The position numbers were made by a program, and so were the translations under genes. Source: Mucilaginibacter_A sp041088075 (GTDB lineage Bacteria > Bacteroidota > Bacteroidia > Sphingobacteriales > Sphingobacteriaceae). From it: 64,000 bases of DNA. Below, in pieces: positions 23,425-32,575 of this stretch. The stretch spans positions 55,146 to 119,145 of the forward strand of contig NZ_JBGCVY010000008.1 of NCBI RefSeq assembly GCF_041088075.1. Direction: 5' to 3'. Every line of letters starts with the position of its first letter. The stretch's first letter is position 1. A model generated the notes under the pieces. That model saw only the letters and a program-made list of their open reading frames with translations. It made no database searches and was not told the origin of the DNA.

Positions 23425-26424
23425 TTATTTTAAGTCTTTTTTCCCAAAATCTACAATCACTGGTGTGGCTACACAGATGGAAGAATAGGTGCCAAAAATA
23501 ACACCGATCAGTAATGCAAATGAGAAACCGCGGATTACTTCCCCACCAAAAACAAACAATACAATCAGCACAAATATTACGGTTAAAGCGGTGATAATCG
23601 TTCGGCTTAACGTGCTGTTGATGGCATCATTGATGACCACTTTCGGGTCATCAGTTTTTGCATGGTGCAAGTTTAAGAATTCCCGGATTCTATCAAACAC
23701 TACAACCGTATCGTTGATGGAATAGCCAATCACAGTTAATATGGCAGCGATAAATGCCTGATCAATATCCAACGAAAAAGGCAGGATCCCGTTGAACAGC
23801 GAGAAGAAACTTAACACCAGCAAGGCATCATGTGCGGTTGCAATTAAAGCGCCCAAGCTGAACTGCCATTTGCGGAAACGGATCAAAATGTATAAAGAAA
23901 CAATCAGAATCGCAAACACAACTGAGTAAAATGCACTTGTTTTGATATCGCTGGCAATGGTTGGCCCAACTTTTTGCTGGCTCATGATCTTGCTGGGGTT
24001 GTTAACCAGCTTTAAGCCTTCTTTCAATTTGCTTTCAGCTTTGGTATCGGCCGTAGGCGAGTTATCATCAACCAAATATGGCGTGGTGATACGTAATTGT
24101 GGGTTGGTTGTACCAAAAGTTTTAACCTCAGTAGTCAAGTGATAGGTTTTATCTAATGCATCGCGTACTTGCTGGGCATCAACCGGTTTTTCAAAACGAA
24201 CCACATACGTTCTTCCGCCTTTAAAATCAACGCCTAAACTAAAACCACGGGTGATGATTGAAATTAGTCCGGCCAAAATAAACAAACCGGAAAAGGTGTA
24301 AAACTTAAACCTGTTTTTTACAAAAGCGTAATGTGCATTTTTGAAAGTATGGTTGCTCCAGGGATAAGAGAATTTAATGTCCCAGCCTTTTTCCAGCATC
24401 CATTCAAATATCAAACGGGAAATTAAAAGCGAACAAAACAATGAAGTGATAATACCGATCAACAGCGTAGTGGCAAAACCCAGGATTGGGCCGGAACCAA
24501 AAATGTATAAAATAACACCGGTTAAAAAAGTAGTGATGTTTGAATCGAGGATGGAAGGCGTGGCATATTTAAAACCATCTGCCACAGCAATACGGACAGA
24601 TTTGCCATGTGCCAGTTCTTCCCGCACGCGTTCATAAATCAAAACGTTGGCATCAACCGAAATACCTAAAGTTAGCACGATACCGGCGATACCAGGCAAC
24701 GTTAAAACTGCGCCCAAACTTGCCAACACACCAAACAGGAAAAAAACATTGATAAAAACAGCAACAACAGCAACACTGCCTGCACGGTTGTAATAAGCAA
24801 CCATGAAAACCAGCACCACCAATAAACCAACTACACAAGAAATTAAACCGGCACTAATCGCTTCCTGGCCTAAAGAAGGGCCAACGATGGCTTCTTCCAC
24901 AATGCGGGCAGGGGCAGGCAAACGGCCGGCTTTTAAAACATTGGCTAAATCTTTGGTGTCATCAACGGTAAAACTACCGGAGATAGAGGAAACACCGCCG
25001 GAGATTTCGTTTTGAACAGTTGGTGCGGAATACACATAATCGTCCAAAACAATAGCGATTGCTTTTTTATTGTTAGGGTCGGCAGCAGCGGCGGCAGTAA
25101 TTTTGCGCCATTTGGCTGCACCTTCGGTATTCATGGTCATCTGCACTTCCGGACTGCCTTTCTGGTCGTAATCATTACGGGCATCCGCAATTACATCGCC
25201 AGCCAGAACAGGCCCGCCTTCAGCCCCCGACAGTTTAATGGCGTAAAGTTCTACACGGGGGATCTTATCGTTAAAACGACGGTTATAATCGTCATTTACT
25301 GTCATTGCTTTAACGCCCCAAAGAAAACGGACATTTTGCGGGATAACAGATTTAACATCAGGGCTGTTTAGCAAATGGTCCACTTTAGCCGTATCGGCAA
25401 CGGCAGCAAAACCAATAACAGGGCCGGGGGCAGGCTGAATGCCACCATCCTGCGAAGCATAAACATTCGGGCGAAGCATGTTTTGGTTAAGCAAAGGACT
25501 GTTGACCGCAGGATTGCCCGTTTTTGAAGTTTTCGCACTCGTATCGGCCAGTTTGCTTTTGGCAACTTTATTTAACAAACCACCAGCAGCCGTAGAAGTA
25601 TCTGTTTTTGCCGATGCTGTTTTTACCGTAGTATCTTTGATGGTTGTTCCGGCTTTTGCTTTGGCAGCCAAAATGTTGTTGATATTGCCCAGCAAATTCA
25701 AAACTTCCGAATTGTCAAAAGTTTCGTAAAACTCTAACTTGGCCGAACCTTGCAATAATTTGCGGACACGGTCAGCATCAGAAACACCCGGCAATTCAAT
25801 CAAAATACGGTTAGTCCCGCTTTGTAGTTGAATGTTTGGTGCCGTAACGCCAAATTTATCAATACGAGTCCTTAAAATATTATACGAACGGTCCACCGCG
25901 CTTTTGGCCTCATTCTGCAAATAACGTTTTACCTCGTTGTTAGAAGCATCAAATTTGATACGGCTTTGGCTTTCTTTTGTCGAAAAAATCGGGGCCAGTT
26001 TGCCGTTTGGGTTCAGCTTTTCGTATTCGTTAACAAACAGCGTGATGTAATCCTGCTGACTTGTTTTTGATTGTATTTCGGCATTGGACAAGGCCTGGTT
26101 AAAAGCAGGATCGGTGTTGTTATCGGACAAGGATTTTACCAGTTCGGCCAGCGAAATCTGCATCGTAACGTTCATTCCGCCTTTCAAATCCAAACCCAAA
26201 GCCAGCTCTTTTTCTTTGCAGTACTGATAGGTATGGTTAAAAACAGGATAAACCGGCTGTGTTGAGATAGAATCGAGATAAGACCGTTCCTTTTCAGGAT
26301 TGCCTTTAGCATAATTCCTGGCATTGCTTTCTACATGTTGCGCCACCCAGGTGAAGGATAGCTGATAGAGGCAAACAATGGCCAGAACAATCGCGAAGAA
26401 TTTAATTACTCCTTTACTTTGCAT
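23425..26424 (-). CDS. secDF: fused protein translocase subunit SecDF
   Basis: 999 residues, SecD and SecF joined in one chain as usual in Bacteroidota. The SecD part (about 1-700) has one N-terminal membrane span, the large periplasmic domain with LGLDLKGGMNVTMQ and the RNILIELPGV-like segment, a low-complexity Thr/Ala/Lys insert at about 255-310, and the five-span bundle with GISVDANVLIYERVREEL. The SecF part (from about 715) begins LGVDFKGGRTYVVRF and ends with SINDTVVVFDRIREF and a final span. It uses proton motive force to help export by SecYEG. Confidence 0.97.
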   Translation of the reverse strand: MQSKGVIKFFAIVLAIVCLYQLSFTWVAQHVESNARNYAKGNPEKERSYLDSISTQPVYPVFNHTYQYCKEKELALGLDLKGGMNVTMQISLAELVKSLSDNNTDPAFNQALSNAEIQSKTSQQDYITLFVNEYEKLNPNGKLAPIFSTKESQSRIKFDASNNEVKRYLQNEAKSAVDRSYNILRTRIDKFGVTAPNIQLQSGTNRILIELPGVSDADRVRKLLQGSAKLEFYETFDNSEVLNLLGNINNILAAKAKAGTTIKDTTVKTASAKTDTSTAAGGLLNKVAKSKLADTSAKTSKTGNPAVNSPLLNQNMLRPNVYASQDGGIQPAPGPVIGFAAVADTAKVDHLLNSPDVKSVIPQNVRFLWGVKAMTVNDDYNRRFNDKIPRVELYAIKLSGAEGGPVLAGDVIADARNDYDQKGSPEVQMTMNTEGAAKWRKITAAAAADPNNKKAIAIVLDDYVYSAPTVQNEISGGVSSISGSFTVDDTKDLANVLKAGRLPAPARIVEEAIVGPSLGQEAISAGLISCVVGLLVVLVFMVAYYNRAGSVAVVAVFINVFFLFGVLASLGAVLTLPGIAGIVLTLGISVDANVLIYERVREELAHGKSVRIAVADGFKYATPSILDSNITTFLTGVILYIFGSGPILGFATTLLIGIITSLFCSLLISRLIFEWMLEKGWDIKFSYPWSNHTFKNAHYAFVKNRFKFYTFSGLFILAGLISIITRGFSLGVDFKGGRTYVVRFEKPVDAQQVRDALDKTYHLTTEVKTFGTTNPQLRITTPYLVDDNSPTADTKAESKLKEGLKLVNNPSKIMSQQKVGPTIASDIKTSAFYSVVFAILIVSLYILIRFRKWQFSLGALIATAHDALLVLSFFSLFNGILPFSLDIDQAFIAAILTVIGYSINDTVVVFDRIREFLNLHHAKTDDPKVVINDAINSTLSRTIITALTVIFVLIVLFVFGGEVIRGFSFALLIGVIFGTYSSICVATPVIVDFGKKDLK

Positions 26425-26516
26425 GTGCTGTTAAATGTATAAGATATGTTGTTGATGGGTTTTTTAACAAGACGGCAAAGCTAACAAAAAAACGGAATTT
26501 AGGTTTTTTTATATGA

Positions 26517-26528
26517 TAAAAGAAGCAT
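26517..26528 (+). repeat. motif copy between folA and secDF
   Basis: Exact copy 8 bp downstream of the folA stop (minus-strand gene), preceded by the A/T-rich TTTTTTATATGA. Confidence 0.65.
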
Positions 26529-26535
26529 CAGCAAT

Positions 26536-27018
26536 TTACCGACGGTTTAGTGTGATGAAAGAATAAGCAAGAAGGTTTTTTTCGTCCGGAGAAAAATCCT
26601 CACGGCTGCTTTCCCGCCATTGGTTTGGATCAATTTCCGGGAAAAAAGTATCGGCCTCAAACTCATGATGAATTTTGGTGAGATAAATGCAATTGGCTAA
26701 TGGCAGGGCTAAATTGTAAATTGTTGCGCCGCCGATCACCATCACTTCCTCATTTTTACCTGCTAAAAGAAGCGCTTCTTCCAGCGACGGTGCAACTTCG
26801 CAGCCTTTAATTTCTTTTATATTTCTACTGATGACGATGTTCCTTCTGTTTGGCAACGGTTTGCCGATGGATTCGTAAGTTTTTCTGCCCATAAAAACAG
26901 TATGCCCGGTCGTAATCTGTTTAAAATGTTTCAAATCAGCGGGCAAATGCCAAAGCAATTGGTTGTTTTTGCCGATGGCGTTATTGGCCGCAACAGCTAC
27001 CACAAGGGAAATCAACAT
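26536..27018 (-). CDS. folA: dihydrofolate reductase
   Basis: 160 residues, standard length. NADPH-dependent reduction of dihydrofolate to tetrahydrofolate. Motifs: ISLVVAVAANNAIGKNNQLLWHLPADLKHFKQIT with the catalytic acidic residue in LPADLKHF, TVFMGRKTYESIGKPLPNRRNIVISR and VMVIGGATIYN. The start lies 2 bp after the M1 peptidase stop, so the two are cotranscribed; thyA is one gene further upstream. Dispersed motifs lie within the gene at 26764-26775 (GCGC form, encoding ALLLAG) and about 26885-26896 (TAAAAACAGTAT). Confidence 0.97.
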   Translation of the reverse strand: MLISLVVAVAANNAIGKNNQLLWHLPADLKHFKQITTGHTVFMGRKTYESIGKPLPNRRNIVISRNIKEIKGCEVAPSLEEALLLAGKNEEVMVIGGATIYNLALPLANCIYLTKIHHEFEADTFFPEIDPNQWRESSREDFSPDEKNLLAYSFITLNRR

Positions 27019-27020
27019 GG

Positions 27021-28925
27021 TTATTTTACAGTTAAAGTGTTGTTGCTGGTATCGGCATCCATAAAAATTCCGCCATCAATATTTACCGAACTTATTTTTT
27101 TAGGTGATAAAAGAAGTATCGTGGCTTGTTTCTGGTTTTTCTCCCAAACTGTCGGCGTTTGGTGAAAAGTGTGGGTTGAACCATCGGCATAAGTAACGTT
27201 CACATCAAAAGGAACCGCAAAACCGCCAACGTTATCTACCGTTAAAGTGTCTCCTTTTTTGGCCGGGTTTAATGTTTGGATAGAAAGGTCAATATAATTG
27301 GACGAGAAAAACCAATTGTTCCAAAACCAGTCGAGGTTTTTGCCCGAAGCGTTGCTCATCGAATAAAAGAAATCCCAGGGAATTGGATGTTTGCCATGCC
27401 AGCGGCCCATAAATTCATGCAAACTTTTTTTGAAAAGCGCATCGCCCAGCATATCTTTCAAAGCCAGATAAGCCAAAGCAGCTTTTCCGTATTCGTTATC
27501 GCCCAAAATATTTCCCGGCGTTAATTCGCCGCGCGTTACGATTGGCACTTGTATCGTTTTTAAATTCCGGTTTTTAATCCAGCGGTTCACGCGAAATTGT
27601 TTGAAGTTTTCGGAAGCTTTTTCTTTTCCCAAATCCTCTATGCCAATTAAATATTCCAGCGTGGTTGCCCAGCCTTCGTCCATAAAACCGTAACTTGATT
27701 CGTTGATGCCCATGTAAAACGGAAACCAGGTGTGCGCAATTTCATGTTCCGCCACAAAACGCGAAAAAGTGGTGTCGCGGTTCGTGTCGTCGTTCACCAT
27801 CATCGGGTATTCCATATCCGCAAAACCCTGAACGATGGTTGTTTTTGGAAAAGGATAAGGCACGCCCGGCCAGTTTTTTGAAAACCAGTTTAAAGCGTGT
27901 TGCCCATAACGAACCATTTGGTGGAAATCCGCAGCATCGTCATTGTAAGCCGCTTGTACACTTGCACGGCGGTTTGTTTTTTCGTCCACAATTGTGCTGC
28001 TCGCGTCCCAATCATAATGGTCGCTCAAAGCCAAAGCAACATCGGTAATATCGTTGGCTTTCCATTTCCAGGTGTTGGTTGCGTTTTGGGCCGTAACCTG
28101 ATGGTTTAGCAATTCGTTTTTTGTTGCGATGTGAATGACAGAATCAGCCGTCATAGATTGATTTAACCTTTGTGCATAAGCCGGATTTAAAACTTCATTC
28201 GGGTTTTGTAAAGTTCCGGTTGCCCAAACCACAAAGTTTTTCGGAACGGTAACTTGTAAATTGTAGTTGTTAAAATCGTTGTAAAACTCGCGCCCTCCGG
28301 TAAAATCCAAGCGGTCCCAGCCGTTGTAATCATCATAAACCGAAACGCGCGGATAATAATAGGCCAGGAAGTAAGTCGTTTCATCCAAAATACCTTCACG
28401 GCCTTTTTGCGGCGAAATGTAGAAATGCCAGTCAACGTTGAGCTTGATCGAATCGTGCGGTAGCAAAGGCTTGTCTAAATCCACGTTTTGCCAGGTGTAA
28501 TGGCCTTCATTATCCGGCAGCGGTTTGGTTTTTCCGTTTATTTTGAATTGGTCAATCACAATTCCGTTGCTCAGCGTATCCGCTTGGCTGTTCGGGTTTC
28601 TCCGGGTGCCGCGTTTGTGGATATTTTGCACGAGGCGCATCACCAAAGTCATCAACGTATCCGGGCTGTTGTTAAAATAAGTAATGTCTTCCGTTCCGCT
28701 GATATTCCTTCCCGGCGGATTTGCAGTAATCGAAATATTATAATTGCCGTGATTTTGCCAGTAGTTTTTGCCCGGCTTGCCGTTGGTTAAATGCGTGCCT
28801 TTTTGAAAAGCTTTTTGGATATCGGGCGGCATCGGCAGGTTTTGGCCAAAGCTTTTTGTGCAACAAACAAAAATCAGCAACAAACTTACTGAAGAAATAA
28901 TTTTAGATTGACCGTTGAATTTCAT
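27021..28925 (-). CDS. secreted M1-family metallopeptidase
   Basis: 634 residues with a signal peptide (about 1-27, ending CCTKSFGQN; the two Cys could also suggest a lipobox but the spacing is poor). The zinc site HEIAHTW plus the downstream Glu of MDEGWATTLEY is complete with the 18-residue spacing of gluzincins. The exopeptidase GAMEN box is not clear: the corresponding region reads GFADMEYPMMV, as in the Bacteroidota M1 group related to leukotriene-A4 hydrolase-like enzymes. It probably trims peptides in the periplasm. It lies between thyA and folA on one strand, an arrangement with no obvious metabolic logic. Internal motif at 27108-27119. Confidence 0.9.
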   Translation of the reverse strand: MKFNGQSKIISSVSLLLIFVCCTKSFGQNLPMPPDIQKAFQKGTHLTNGKPGKNYWQNHGNYNISITANPPGRNISGTEDITYFNNSPDTLMTLVMRLVQNIHKRGTRRNPNSQADTLSNGIVIDQFKINGKTKPLPDNEGHYTWQNVDLDKPLLPHDSIKLNVDWHFYISPQKGREGILDETTYFLAYYYPRVSVYDDYNGWDRLDFTGGREFYNDFNNYNLQVTVPKNFVVWATGTLQNPNEVLNPAYAQRLNQSMTADSVIHIATKNELLNHQVTAQNATNTWKWKANDITDVALALSDHYDWDASSTIVDEKTNRRASVQAAYNDDAADFHQMVRYGQHALNWFSKNWPGVPYPFPKTTIVQGFADMEYPMMVNDDTNRDTTFSRFVAEHEIAHTWFPFYMGINESSYGFMDEGWATTLEYLIGIEDLGKEKASENFKQFRVNRWIKNRNLKTIQVPIVTRGELTPGNILGDNEYGKAALAYLALKDMLGDALFKKSLHEFMGRWHGKHPIPWDFFYSMSNASGKNLDWFWNNWFFSSNYIDLSIQTLNPAKKGDTLTVDNVGGFAVPFDVNVTYADGSTHTFHQTPTVWEKNQKQATILLLSPKKISSVNIDGGIFMDADTSNNTLTVK

Positions 28926-28941
28926 ACCAATTTTATAGGGG

Positions 28942-28953
28942 TAAAAGAAGCAT
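28942..28953 (+). repeat. motif copy between thyA and the M1 peptidase
   Basis: Exact copy preceded by ACCAATTTTATAGGGG, in the 54-bp gap just upstream of the peptidase start. Confidence 0.7.
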
Positions 28954-28979
28954 TGCGCTTTTTTGTTCGATTTTGCTAT

Positions 28980-29774
28980 TTAAACTGCAACCGCACCTTT
29001 AATATGCGGCCAGGCTTCATAATTTTCCAACGTAAAATCTTCAAATTTAAAACCGAAAATATCTTTTACATCAGGATTAATTTTCATCGTCGGCAGTTTT
29101 TTCGGCTCGCGGCTTAACTGTAAATTCGCTTGTTCGATGTGGTTGTTGTAGATGTGTGCATCGCCCAAAGTATGGATAAAATCGCCTGGATCCAGATCGC
29201 AAACCTGTGCCAGCATCAGCGTAAGCAAAGCGTAGGAAGCAATATTGAACGGAACGCCCAGAAAAATATCAGCGCTTCTTTGATACAATTGACAAGATAA
29301 TTTTCCATCCGCCACATAAAACTGGAACAAACAATGGCAGGGCGGCAACGCCATTTTATTCACATCAGCCACATTCCAGGCCGAAACGATTATGCGGCGA
29401 GAATCCGGGTTGTTTTTCAATTGCTGAACCACTTGACTAATTTGATCAATGTGGTTTCCATCCGGCGTTGGCCAGCTGCGCCACTGGTAACCATAAACCG
29501 GACCGAGATTTCCATCGGCATCCGCCCATTCGTCCCAAATTTTTACGCCGTTGTCTTTCAGATAGTTAATGTTCGTATCGCCGCTCAAAAACCACAACAA
29601 TTCGTGGATGATGGATTTTAAATGCAGCTTTTTCGTGGTAACTACCGGGAAACCTTCCTGCAAATTAAAGCGCATTTGGTAGCCAAAAACACTGATGGTT
29701 CCGGTGCCGGTTCGGTCGTGTTTTTGGTTGCCGGTTTCCAAAACGTGGCGCATCAAATCCTGGTATTGTTTCAT
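28980..29774 (-). CDS. thyA: thymidylate synthase
   Basis: 264 residues, the E. coli ThyA length. Methylates dUMP to dTMP using methylenetetrahydrofolate, yielding dihydrofolate for FolA encoded in the same cluster. The catalytic Cys lies in ALPPCHCLFQFYV (about residue 146); other signatures are HDRTGTGTISVFGYQMRF, LWFLSGDTNINYLKDNGVKIWDEWAD, CQLYQRSADIFLGVPFNIASYALL and the C-terminal AV. Upstream on the other strand is ispE, with a motif copy in the divergent gap. Confidence 0.98.
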   Translation of the reverse strand: MKQYQDLMRHVLETGNQKHDRTGTGTISVFGYQMRFNLQEGFPVVTTKKLHLKSIIHELLWFLSGDTNINYLKDNGVKIWDEWADADGNLGPVYGYQWRSWPTPDGNHIDQISQVVQQLKNNPDSRRIIVSAWNVADVNKMALPPCHCLFQFYVADGKLSCQLYQRSADIFLGVPFNIASYALLTLMLAQVCDLDPGDFIHTLGDAHIYNNHIEQANLQLSREPKKLPTMKINPDVKDIFGFKFEDFTLENYEAWPHIKGAVAV

Positions 29775-29790
29775 TTTGATTTTTATGTGA

Positions 29791-29802
29791 TAAAAGAAGC
29801 AT
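29791..29802 (+). repeat. motif copy in the thyA/ispE divergent gap
   Basis: Exact copy 16 bp upstream of the thyA start codon. Confidence 0.65.
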
Positions 29803-29872
29803 CACGCAGCCACAAAGAAAAATAATCTATTTTTGGAATCCTATTAATGTTTAAAATTAGGTTTATCAACAC

Positions 29873-30676
29873 ATGGTCATTTTCCCCAACGCAAAAATAA
29901 ATATTGGTTTAAATGTGGTTGAACGCCGGGCAGATGGTTACCACAATTTGGAAACCGTTTTTTACCCGATACAAATCAAAGATGCGCTGGAAATTGTGTT
30001 GAGTGATGAACTGCGCTTTACTTCTTCCGGCAATGCAATTCCCGGAAATGCAAACGATAATTTGTGTTTGAAAGCGTATCATTTGATAAAAAAGGATCAC
30101 GATTTGCCGCCGGTCAATATTCATCTCCATAAAAATATCCCGATTGGTGCAGGTTTAGGCGGAGGCTCTGCCGATGCCGGTTTTTTCATCAAACTGTTGA
30201 ATGAAGTTTGCGAAATCGGATTAAGTACAGAAGCAATGGAAAATTACGCGCGGCAATTGGGTGCCGATTGTGCTTTTTTTATCGGCAATAAACCGGTTTT
30301 TGCTTTTGGAAAAGGAGATTGGTTTGAGAAAATCGAACTCAATCTTTCCGCGTATCATTTGGTTTTAGTGATGCCGCCCGTTCATGTTTCTACGGCCGAA
30401 GCTTACAGTGGCGTTCGTCCTGCGCCTTCAATTCATGATTTAAAGCTTGCCATAAAACGCCCGGTTGAAGAATGGAAAGACCTGATTAAAAACGATTTTG
30501 AACGATCTGTTTTTCAACATCATCCTAAAATTAAGGTGGTAAAAGAAGCATTGTACCAGCATGGCGCAATTTATGCCGCCATGAGCGGGAGCGGGGCTTC
30601 GGTATTTGGTATTTTCAGCAAAAAACCCAATTTGCAGGAATTGGAAAAAGCAAACCAGGTTTTTTATGCTGTTTAG
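29873..30676 (+). CDS. ispE: 4-diphosphocytidyl-2-C-methyl-D-erythritol kinase
   Basis: 267 residues. A GHMP kinase of the methylerythritol phosphate route to isoprenoids. Motif 1 FPNAKINIGLNVVERRADGYHNLETVF, the ATP-binding glycine-rich loop IPIGAGLGGGSADAG, and C-terminal YAAMSGSGASVFGIF are all present. The segment PKIKVVKEALYQHGA is encoded over a TAAAAGAAGCAT copy (30540-30551); the family has equivalent residues here without insertion. Single transcript unit. Confidence 0.96.
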   Translation: MVIFPNAKINIGLNVVERRADGYHNLETVFYPIQIKDALEIVLSDELRFTSSGNAIPGNANDNLCLKAYHLIKKDHDLPPVNIHLHKNIPIGAGLGGGSADAGFFIKLLNEVCEIGLSTEAMENYARQLGADCAFFIGNKPVFAFGKGDWFEKIELNLSAYHLVLVMPPVHVSTAEAYSGVRPAPSIHDLKLAIKRPVEEWKDLIKNDFERSVFQHHPKIKVVKEALYQHGAIYAAMSGSGASVFGIFSKKPNLQELEKANQVFYAV

Positions 30677-30706
30677 GTTGATTTACAAATGCGGATTTTG
30701 ATTCGC

Positions 30707-30809
30707 TTTGTCATGCCGAATTTATTTTGGCATCTCATCATACAGATTGTCATCAGAACAAGTTTTAAGCCTTGCTTGTGAGATACTGAAACAAGTTCAG
30801 CATGACAAA
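30707..30809. repeat. TTTGTCATGC inverted-repeat element
   Basis: TTTGTCATGC at 30707-30716 pairs with GCATGACAAA at 30800-30809, with further imperfect pairing inside (GGCATCTC / GAGATACTG). It matches the TGTCATGCTGAAC-type intergenic repeat common in Bacteroidota and lies between convergent genes. Confidence 0.65.
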
Positions 30810-30818
30810 ACCCACAAA

Positions 30819-31706
30819 TTACAATCCGGCATCATCCGTAACGCCGTGGCCAAAACCTTCTACCCAATCTTTGTCGCCCTGGCCTTTTGCAATAGCTGTA
30901 AGCAAACGGTTGTGTATAATTGCAGCCATTGGCATTGGCGTTTCGCTTTTTTGTGCCAAAGTAAAAGCTAAACGGGCATCTTTAAAACCCAGCTTCGCCT
31001 TAAACCCAACCGGCTCGTATTGTTTGTTGGCGATCAGCTTACCATAATTCTGATAAATTGGTGCATTGAACAAAGTAGAACCAAAAAAGTCGGCCATTTT
31101 TTTGGGGTCAATACCGTTTTTTTCGCCTAATGTGAAAGCTTCGGCCATCATTTCCATGGAAGCCATGATCATAAAATTTCCGGCAATCTTTACCACGTTG
31201 GCATTTCCCGGTTCTTCACCAAAATCTACCACGCCTTGCCCCATGCTTTCTAAAATCGGTTTTGCTGCTTCTTTTATGGATGAATTTCCAGAGGTGCAAA
31301 TCCAAAGTTTCTGTGCAGCCGCTGCTTCCGGTCGGCCAAAAACCGGCGCAGTTAAATAATGCGATCCGTTTTGCTGGTGCAAAGCATTTAATTTAACAGA
31401 AGTTTCGGGCGAAATGGTACTCATCGAAATATGTACGGCGCCTTGTTTTAATGATTTTAGCAAGCCTTTTTCTCCGCTCACCGCTTCTTCTAAAATTCCG
31501 TCTTCGGAAAGCATCGTAACCACATATTGCACATCCGTTGCCGCTTCTTCCGGCGAGTTGCAAACGGTAACGGCTGTCTGCTCCAACTCATCAGCTTTTG
31601 ATGCCGTACGGTTGTAAACCTGCAAAGTGTAACCTGCTTTAATCAAATTTTTGGCCATGGGCAAACCCATGTTGCCCAATCCTATAAACCCTATTTTTTC
31701 TTTCAT
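30819..31706 (-). CDS. NAD(P)-dependent beta-hydroxyacid dehydrogenase (HIBADH/GLYR family)
   Basis: 295 residues. Rossmann motif IGFIGLGNMGLPMAKNLIKAGY at the N-terminus, substrate-binding box YLTAPVFGRPEAAAA (the DAPVSGG-type motif is modified), and the catalytic Lys in GNANVVKIAGNFMIMASMEMMAEAF. This modified box is seen in glyoxylate/succinic-semialdehyde reductase-like members, so the substrate may be a small aldehyde acid. It follows the LapA-like gene with a 2-bp gap. A dispersed motif (31265-31276) encodes SIKEAA. Confidence 0.88.
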   Translation of the reverse strand: MKEKIGFIGLGNMGLPMAKNLIKAGYTLQVYNRTASKADELEQTAVTVCNSPEEAATDVQYVVTMLSEDGILEEAVSGEKGLLKSLKQGAVHISMSTISPETSVKLNALHQQNGSHYLTAPVFGRPEAAAAQKLWICTSGNSSIKEAAKPILESMGQGVVDFGEEPGNANVVKIAGNFMIMASMEMMAEAFTLGEKNGIDPKKMADFFGSTLFNAPIYQNYGKLIANKQYEPVGFKAKLGFKDARLAFTLAQKSETPMPMAAIIHNRLLTAIAKGQGDKDWVEGFGHGVTDDAGL

Positions 31707-31708
31707 TT

Positions 31709-31987
31709 TTAATCGCTGATGTAATCCCGGTCTTCCTGGCTTAGTGTATCGTAAGGAGGCAAGTTGTTTTGATTTGATTGGTTTGTGTTGTTGTTTTTTG
31801 ATTTGGAAGGGCTGCCCATCATAAAACCCAAAATGATACCGATGGCGCCAACGCCCGTCATGATGACTAATTTGGGCAAATACATTTCCCAGAACAAAAC
31901 CTTGAATTTTACTTCGTCCGCATTTTGCATCAGGACAACGGTAACCAGCACCGTTAGCACCACCACAAATAAAGTTTTCGCCCTCAT
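31709..31987 (-). CDS. small two-span membrane protein (LapA/DUF1049-like)
   Basis: 92 residues with two hydrophobic spans (about 4-21 and 38-58) and an Asn/Ser-rich cytoplasmic tail. The layout MRAKTLFVVVLTVLVTVVLMQN, then FKVLFWEMYLPKLVIMTGVGAIGIILGFMMG resembles the LapA/DUF1049 family, in which a short loop joins two spans. Role uncertain, possibly envelope related. It starts the two-gene unit with the dehydrogenase. Confidence 0.75.
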   Translation of the reverse strand: MRAKTLFVVVLTVLVTVVLMQNADEVKFKVLFWEMYLPKLVIMTGVGAIGIILGFMMGSPSKSKNNNTNQSNQNNLPPYDTLSQEDRDYISD

Positions 31988-32575
31988 GATTTTGATTGGA
32001 TTAACATTTCGTTTTTACGGGTTGTTTTAGGTCAAAGCAAGCTAATTTCTGCTTTTAAAAAACAATAACTAATAATTAAAAAGAAAAGCAAATTTTGGTA
32101 TGCGCTTTGTACTACTCATATTGGTTTTGGTGCAATAAAAATTCAGTTATTCTCTTCGGTTACCGGTAGTTAAACCTTCGCTGCAGCAGCACCAATTCTT
32201 TTTAAGCTGCCGTTTTAAAAACTCTATCATTTGTTTAAAAGCTTATTACTAAAGCTTTGATAAATAATATACTAAAAGAAATAATTAAGGTTAAAATAGC
32301 TTTTGCTAAAAATTGTAGTTCTATTTTTGTGTTAATCTTTCTTTTGCTTTTATTGTTTCTGTAATTAAATTTTATGATTGTTTGATTATCAGTAATATAT
32401 TAATTTCAAAATCAATTCGTTTTGAATAGGTTTTTATGATTTCTCCAAAATTATAGGGGTAAAAGAAGCATCGGCCAAAATAATAGTACCCGTGTGCAAA
32501 TACTCTTTTTAGCAGACAAAAATTGATAACAGATGTGTTTTGAGGAACACGACAGAACTTAAAAAAAGAAGAATG
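31988..32575. other. 588-bp gene-free A+T-rich stretch with one motif copy
   Basis: Only a motif at 32460-32471, preceded by AAATTATAGGGG, is recognisable. No coding frame of interest and no clear RNA structure. It separates two minus-strand units and may contain the promoter of the LapA-like gene. Confidence 0.5.

Noticed and set aside
30708..31047. Forward frames of 81-87 residues after ispE
   Set aside because: They cover the TTTGTCATGC inverted repeat and the antisense of the dehydrogenase gene.
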